Shown here one piece after another: positions 6,025-10,129 of a stretch of 10,129 nt of DNA. The position numbers were made by a program, and so were the translations under genes. The notes under the pieces were generated by a model that saw only the letters and a program-made list of their open reading frames with translations, was not told the origin of the DNA and ran no database searches. Numbering within the stretch: the first letter of the stretch is position 1; each line of letters begins with the position of its first letter. Origin of the DNA: M3007 sp039804245 (GTDB taxonomy: Bacteria; Bacteroidota; Bacteroidia; Chitinophagales; Saprospiraceae). The stretch covers positions 1-10,129 of the forward strand of contig JBDLWO010000030.1 in the NCBI GenBank assembly GCA_039804245.1, written 5' to 3'.

Positions 6025-6675
6025 ATGAACGCCGGATTTCCAACCGAAAAAGGGATCATCAAACACGTCGCTGTAGCCGGTAATATCGGTGCGGGCAAAA
6101 CTACCCTCACAGAGATGCTGGGCCGCCACTTCGGCTGGGAAGTACACTATGAAAATACAGAAAACAACCCCTATTTGTCCGATTTTTATATGGACATGAA
6201 ACGCTGGTCGTTTAACCTGCAGGTGTTTTTTCTCTCCAGTCGCTACCAGCAGGTTCTCCAGATTCTCAATGGCAATAAAACTGTCATTCAGGACAGGACG
6301 ATTTATGAAGACGCCTTCATTTTTGCCCCCAACCTCGCCGACATGGGCCTAATGGAACGCCGTGACTTTGAAAATTATCTCACTCTTTTCCAGTCCATCG
6401 TATCCCAGGTGCGCGCACCCGACCTGCTGATCTACCTCAAGGCCAGTATCCCAACGCTGGTGGAACACATTCAGACGCGCGGCCGTGATTACGAAGGCAG
6501 TATCAGTATTGATTACCTGAAACGCCTCAATGACCGCTATGATAACTGGATCAACGGCTACCGCGAAGGCAGGCTTCTGGTCATCAATGTGGACAATCTC
6601 GACTTTTCAGGTAACAAGGAGCACTCCGGCAAGGTACTCGAAATGGTACAGGCGGAATTGCATGGTCTTTTCTGA
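6025..6675 (+). CDS. Deoxynucleoside kinase, DRT-type paralogue
   Basis: This 216-residue deoxynucleoside kinase of the dCK/dGK family has all hallmark motifs: P-loop GNIGAGKT (19-26), the base glutamate in HYENTENNPYL (Glu43), the DRTIYED motif (90-96), the strand PDLLIYL (132-138) and the LID segment TRGRDYE (151-157). It should phosphorylate a purine or pyrimidine deoxynucleoside with ATP in the cytosol for dNTP salvage. It is related to the kinase at 2110-2754 but keeps the canonical DR motif which that one lacks. The start at 6025 places the P-loop at residue 19; no strong Shine-Dalgarno is present, as is usual in Bacteroidota. The stop is 2 nt before the MmcQ/YjbR gene, so the two form an operon. 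Confidence 0.93.
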   Translation: MNAGFPTEKGIIKHVAVAGNIGAGKTTLTEMLGRHFGWEVHYENTENNPYLSDFYMDMKRWSFNLQVFFLSSRYQQVLQILNGNKTVIQDRTIYEDAFIFAPNLADMGLMERRDFENYLTLFQSIVSQVRAPDLLIYLKASIPTLVEHIQTRGRDYEGSISIDYLKRLNDRYDNWINGYREGRLLVINVDNLDFSGNKEHSGKVLEMVQAELHGLF

Positions 6676-6677
6676 TC

Positions 6678-7034
6678 ATGGATATCGAACAGTTCCGCGA
6701 TTATTGCCTCCGCAAAAAAGGAGTTACGGAGGAGTTTCCGTTCGATGAGGTCACGCTCGTCCTGAAAGTAATGGGTAAAATGTTCGCCCTGACGGGGCTC
6801 GACAATGAGCGATTTACTGTCAACCTCAAATGCGACCCCGACTATGCACTCGAACTCAGGGAGCAATACGAGGAAATTATCCCGGGCTGGCACATGAACA
6901 AGACGCACTGGAATACAGTGGACTTTGAGGGCAACCTCGAACAGGCTTTGCTGCGCCAGCTGATAGATCACAGTTACGACCTGGTGGTGAAAGGACTCAA
7001 AAAATCATTGAGAGCCGAACTGGAAGCAATGTAG
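6678..7034 (+). CDS. MmcQ/YjbR family DNA-binding-like protein
   Basis: The product is 118 residues, the usual size of the MmcQ/YjbR (CyaY-like fold) family. Recognisable features are the N-terminal helix with CLRKKGVTEEFPF (10-22), the strands DEVTLVLKVMGKMFAL (23-38), NLKCDP (49-54) and the PGWHMNKTHWNTV block (69-81). The function of the family is not established; a double-wing DNA-binding role has been proposed from structure. It sits 2 nt behind the kinase stop, so it is probably co-transcribed. It ends only 2 nt from the end of the convergent AraC-type gene, with no terminator between them. Confidence 0.88.
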   Translation: MDIEQFRDYCLRKKGVTEEFPFDEVTLVLKVMGKMFALTGLDNERFTVNLKCDPDYALELREQYEEIIPGWHMNKTHWNTVDFEGNLEQALLRQLIDHSYDLVVKGLKKSLRAELEAM

Positions 7035-7036
7035 CA

Positions 7037-8014
7037 CTATATATGTACCAATCTCGTGGCATACGCCTCGGGCGCAAGTTTGTCGAGCCCGCCACTGCCT
7101 GAGGGCAGAAACTGCCAGGGGGTTGTCTGCTTTGACCAGTTGAACTCAGTGTTCAGCTGATATTTGCGCCGGTATTCAATGGGCGTCGAATTCCTGTATT
7201 TTTTGAACAGTCTGTTGAAATTTGCCAGGTTGTTAAATCCTGAACTGAAGCAGATCTGGTTGATCGTTTTGTCGCCGTCGAGCAGCATCTTGCAGGCGTG
7301 CCCGATCCGCACATCTATCAGAAACTGGGTGAAACTCTTGTTGGTATTTTTTTGAAAGAAGTGACTGAACGCAGATTCGCTCATGTTCACCAGGTTTGCC
7401 AGATCGCCTATTTTGATGTTCGGGTTGGCAAAGTTCTTCAGAATATATGCATAAGCTGTCTGCATCCGGTGATTATCAGTCTTGACCGCCTGCGGCGTAA
7501 ATCCCTCGCTGGCCAGAAATGATCGTTCTTCTGCCTTTGAAAGCATATCCAGCAGTGTGAAAAACTCGATCACATTCGCAAAACCCTTGTCCTGCGTCAG
7601 GCTCAGCAAAACCGGAATCGCCTCCCCGATTGTTTTGTGTGAAAACTTGATTCCGCGTACAGATTCGGTCAGCAGTTTCCTCACTTTGTAAAACCGCTCT
7701 TTCTGCATCAGGTGGGCATTGAACAGATCCATACCAAACTGTATGGTTACCACCCGATAGTGCTGCCCACTCGCCAGCAGGGCCGCGTCGGCGTCCCATT
7801 TGTGATACAGATAAGGCCCCAGCAATACCATATCAAATTCATTGTACCGCTCGGTCGAATCCCCCACAATTCGTGTACCGCTGATCCCTGCAACAAGGTT
7901 CAGCTCGTACTCCGGATGGTTGTGAATCGGATAGTCGAATCCGTTACTGACAGAATCCAGCACGACGAATAAATCGTGCTCCTTGAGCGGTGTTATTTCC
8001 CGATATACCTGCAT
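7037..8014 (-). CDS. AraC-family transcriptional regulator
   Basis: This 325-residue regulator has an N-terminal cupin-like sensing domain (about 20-95; IHNHPEYELNLVAG with His31 and His33) and a C-terminal double HTH (about 195-287). The AraC signature runs INQICFSSGFNNLANF then NRLFKKYRNSTPIEYRRKY (251-285). A tail of about 40 residues follows the HTH (LNTEFNWSKQTTPWQFLPSG and on), which is unusual for the family. It is divergent from the SusC-like receptor gene with a 123-nt gap, so the receptor and whatever follows it are its likely targets; the ligand is probably a sugar or related small molecule, but this is inference from context. Confidence 0.92.
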   Translation of the reverse strand: MQVYREITPLKEHDLFVVLDSVSNGFDYPIHNHPEYELNLVAGISGTRIVGDSTERYNEFDMVLLGPYLYHKWDADAALLASGQHYRVVTIQFGMDLFNAHLMQKERFYKVRKLLTESVRGIKFSHKTIGEAIPVLLSLTQDKGFANVIEFFTLLDMLSKAEERSFLASEGFTPQAVKTDNHRMQTAYAYILKNFANPNIKIGDLANLVNMSESAFSHFFQKNTNKSFTQFLIDVRIGHACKMLLDGDKTINQICFSSGFNNLANFNRLFKKYRNSTPIEYRRKYQLNTEFNWSKQTTPWQFLPSGSGGLDKLAPEAYATRLVHI

Positions 8015-8137
8015 GGTGCAAAGTTGGATAAAAAGTATCAGATTATTGCAGCAAAGTATTAATTAATCCTTTGAACCGGTACCACTTTTGCAACATCTTT
8101 AACCGGCAACTTGTTCATGGTAATCAGAGAAAAAGTT
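8015..8137. promoter_or_regulatory. Divergent AraC/SusC intergenic region
   Basis: Only imperfect promoter boxes are visible. On the plus strand, CACTTTTG (8083-8090) is one base off TAnnTTTG. On the minus strand, ATACTTTG (8052-8059) and CAACTTTG (8019-8026) are near matches, the latter almost abutting the AraC ATG. No strong palindrome or terminator was seen. Regulation by the AraC protein is expected but no operator can be named. Confidence 0.3.
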
Positions 8138-10129
8138 ATGAAATTGTTTTTCAACGCGAATAAAATTGGGAGCACTGCCAGACTGGTGGTATTATTTTCA
8201 GTTTTTCTGTCTTTAAATTTCTCTGTTTCCGCCCAGAAAATGAGTGTTTCGGGGGTGGTAAGGAACTCGGAAGACAGCTCACCACTTATTGGAGTCAGTG
8301 TGCGTGAAAAAGGCGGAAAAGGCGGAGCAGTCACCGATTTTGAAGGTAAATTCAGACTCGAGGCGGAAGCAAGTTCCTCGCTTTTGTTCTCCTACACCGG
8401 CTATGAGTCGGTCGAAATCCGGCTCGCGGGACAATCCACGCTGGAAGTGGTTCTCAAAACGGCGTCCGGCGTGCTGGAGGAGTTGATAGTGACCGGTTAT
8501 AAACGCGAGTACAAATCGGACGTGGCTGCCTCCATTGCATCGGTCAAATCAAAGGATATAGAGAAATTGGTGGTACTGGGCATAGATCAGGCGCTTCAGG
8601 GACAAGCCGCCGGAGTGCAGATTACCCAGACTACGGGTGCTCCGGGCGATGATATTGCCGTGCGTATCCGTGGAGTAGGTACGCTCAACAACAATAATCC
8701 GCTGTTTATCATTGACGGTGTACCCACTACCGGCAATATCAATACTTTCAGTACCAATGATATTGAGCGTATTGAAGTACTGAAGGATGGTGCTGCTGCG
8801 GCCATTTACGGTGCACGAGCCGCCAATGGGGTAGTGGTCATCACGACCAAAAAGGGGAAAAGTGGCAAGCCGCGCTTCAATTTCGACACGTATGCGGGTA
8901 TGTCGGAAGCGTACCGCCTCCCGGAATTGCTGAATGCCCGGGAGTATCTCGAAATCAGAAACGAGGCCATCACCAATGCCAATACACTCCGCCCGCTGCC
9001 GAACCAGCTGCAGACTTACGACCTTTCCATTCTTGATACGCTGCCCGACAACAACTGGCTCGACCTGGTTTTCAACAAGGCGCCCATGCAGCGTTATGCC
9101 CTCTCTGCCAGCGGCGGCGGTGCCAATAACAACTATTACATCCAGGGTGAATACCTCGACCAGGAGGGCGTTTTCCGCGGACAGGGTTTTAAAAAATACG
9201 GGGTGCGCTTCAACGGCGAGGCAGGTAACGACTGGCTGAAGGTGGGCAACAATATCTCTTTTGCCTTCACCGACCGGAAAGTTATCAACTCTTCCGGTGA
9301 CGGGTATGGACCAGGAAACGAACTCAGCGGTATACGATATACGCTCATTGCTGCTCCCTTGTTTCCCATTTACCAGCCCAACGGATCATATTATAACGTC
9401 TCTTCGCTGCTGGGCGACCCCACGCTGTTCGGCGACGGTAATGCCAATCCGCTGGCATTCATAGATGCTACTGACTGGACTATCCAGCGAAGCAGGGTAT
9501 TCGGTAACATATACGCGCAGATCAACCTGTGGAAGGACAGAATTCACGCGCGCACATCGCTCGGGGGCGATTTTACCTTCGAAAATGAAAAAAGATTCAA
9601 GGAAAGGCTCTCCCAGGCGATTTACTCACCCACTTCCCTGACGGAAGGCAGGGTTTTCAACCGCAATCTTGTCTGGCAAAATACGCTGGATTACGGACAG
9701 ACCATCGGCGAGTGGCGCGTTTCTGGTTTGGCAGGTATGGAGGCCATTCAGAACAATACCAATTACCTGGGTGCTTCTGTCAATAACTTCAGAAGAACGG
9801 ATCCGCTGTTCAGGTATATCAATAACTCCATCACAGAGGATATCAACAACATTGGAGCCAGTGGTATTGTCACCGAGTGGGCGCTGCTGTCCTATTTCGG
9901 GCAGGCCGGTATTTCTTACGGAAACCGGTATGTGTTCAATGCCACCATCCGGCGCGATGGCTCGTCCCGGTTCGGTGCGAATAACCGCTGGGGCTGGTTC
10001 CCTTCTGTTTCAGGCGCCTGGAACGTATCCAACGAACCTTTTTTCAAAAATGTCCGGTTCGTTTCAGGACTCAAATTGCGGGCTTCATGGGGCGTACTGG
10101 GCAACCAGGAAATCGGGAATTACCCGTAC
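8138..10129 (+). CDS. SusC/RagA-type TonB-dependent outer-membrane protein, 3' incomplete
   Basis: The frame is open from the ATG at 8138 to the last base (664 codons), so the C-terminus lies outside the window; SusC proteins are usually about 1,000 residues. The signal peptide is at 1-33 (cleavage near SVSAQ). A CarboxypepD_reg-like domain spans about 36-108, followed by the LEELIVTGYK box (113-122), the TonB box position. The plug domain covers about 125-240, with IRGVGTLNNNNPLFIIDGVP (177-196) and the signature DIERIEVLKDGAAAAIYGAR (208-227), then ANGVVVITTKKG; beta-barrel sequence follows. The protein would import a large nutrient across the outer membrane with TonB energy and a SusD partner, probably encoded just beyond the window. 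An in-frame ATG at 8117 is an alternative start, but 8138 gives the cleaner signal peptide. The AraC-type gene is divergent from it. Confidence 0.95.
   Translation, partial: MKLFFNANKIGSTARLVVLFSVFLSLNFSVSAQKMSVSGVVRNSEDSSPLIGVSVREKGGKGGAVTDFEGKFRLEAEASSSLLFSYTGYESVEIRLAGQSTLEVVLKTASGVLEELIVTGYKREYKSDVAASIASVKSKDIEKLVVLGIDQALQGQAAGVQITQTTGAPGDDIAVRIRGVGTLNNNNPLFIIDGVPTTGNINTFSTNDIERIEVLKDGAAAAIYGARAANGVVVITTKKGKSGKPRFNFDTYAGMSEAYRLPELLNAREYLEIRNEAITNANTLRPLPNQLQTYDLSILDTLPDNNWLDLVFNKAPMQRYALSASGGGANNNYYIQGEYLDQEGVFRGQGFKKYGVRFNGEAGNDWLKVGNNISFAFTDRKVINSSGDGYGPGNELSGIRYTLIAAPLFPIYQPNGSYYNVSSLLGDPTLFGDGNANPLAFIDATDWTIQRSRVFGNIYAQINLWKDRIHARTSLGGDFTFENEKRFKERLSQAIYSPTSLTEGRVFNRNLVWQNTLDYGQTIGEWRVSGLAGMEAIQNNTNYLGASVNNFRRTDPLFRYINNSITEDINNIGASGIVTEWALLSYFGQAGISYGNRYVFNATIRRDGSSRFGANNRWGWFPSVSGAWNVSNEPFFKNVRFVSGLKLRASWGVLGNQEIGNYPY

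Noticed and set aside
1..10129. CRISPR arrays, tRNA or rRNA genes, insertion sequences, integrases
   Set aside because: No regularly spaced repeats, tRNA-like cloverleaf, rRNA sequence or transposase motif was found by reading either strand.

Overview
The window looks like chromosomal DNA from a Bacteroidota bacterium (roughly half GC), probably Cytophagales, Saprospirales or Chitinophagales. I cannot place it more finely. Three things point there: a SusC/RagA-type TonB-dependent outer-membrane protein, the folK-deoxynucleoside kinase pair, and several matches to the Bacteroidota promoter consensus (TTTG about 17-23 nt upstream of TAnnTTTG).

Layout, left to right. Positions 1-431 hold the 3' end of an unrecognised membrane-associated protein. 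Positions 471-1490 encode an exported metallo-beta-lactamase-fold hydrolase. A new promoter just after it drives folK (1523-2113) and an overlapping deoxynucleoside kinase (2110-2754). Two leftward genes follow: a DUF4143-type AAA ATPase (3916-2756) and a small polytopic membrane protein (4708-4031). A 281-nt intergenic region separates the latter from a rightward oxyR-type LysR regulator (4990-5916). Next come a second deoxynucleoside kinase with a MmcQ/YjbR-family gene (6025-7034), a leftward AraC-family regulator (8014-7037), and a divergent SusC-like receptor (8138 to the window end, incomplete).

Functionally, the window contains nucleotide and folate salvage genes (folK and two paralogous deoxynucleoside kinases), a peroxide sensor with both redox cysteines preserved, and the start of a probable nutrient-uptake locus (AraC plus SusC).

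The most interesting stretch is 4794-4956. Two divergent consensus promoters are folded into a 32-bp near-palindrome. The leftward one opens onto an approximately 125-nt stretch with a 5' stem-loop and a strong intrinsic terminator. This is the same arrangement as the E. coli oxyR-oxyS locus (a peroxide regulator divergent from a small regulatory RNA), but with no visible sequence relationship. It is a hypothesis read from the sequence. The main alternatives are an attenuated leader for the membrane protein, or the relic 3' end of a lost gene.
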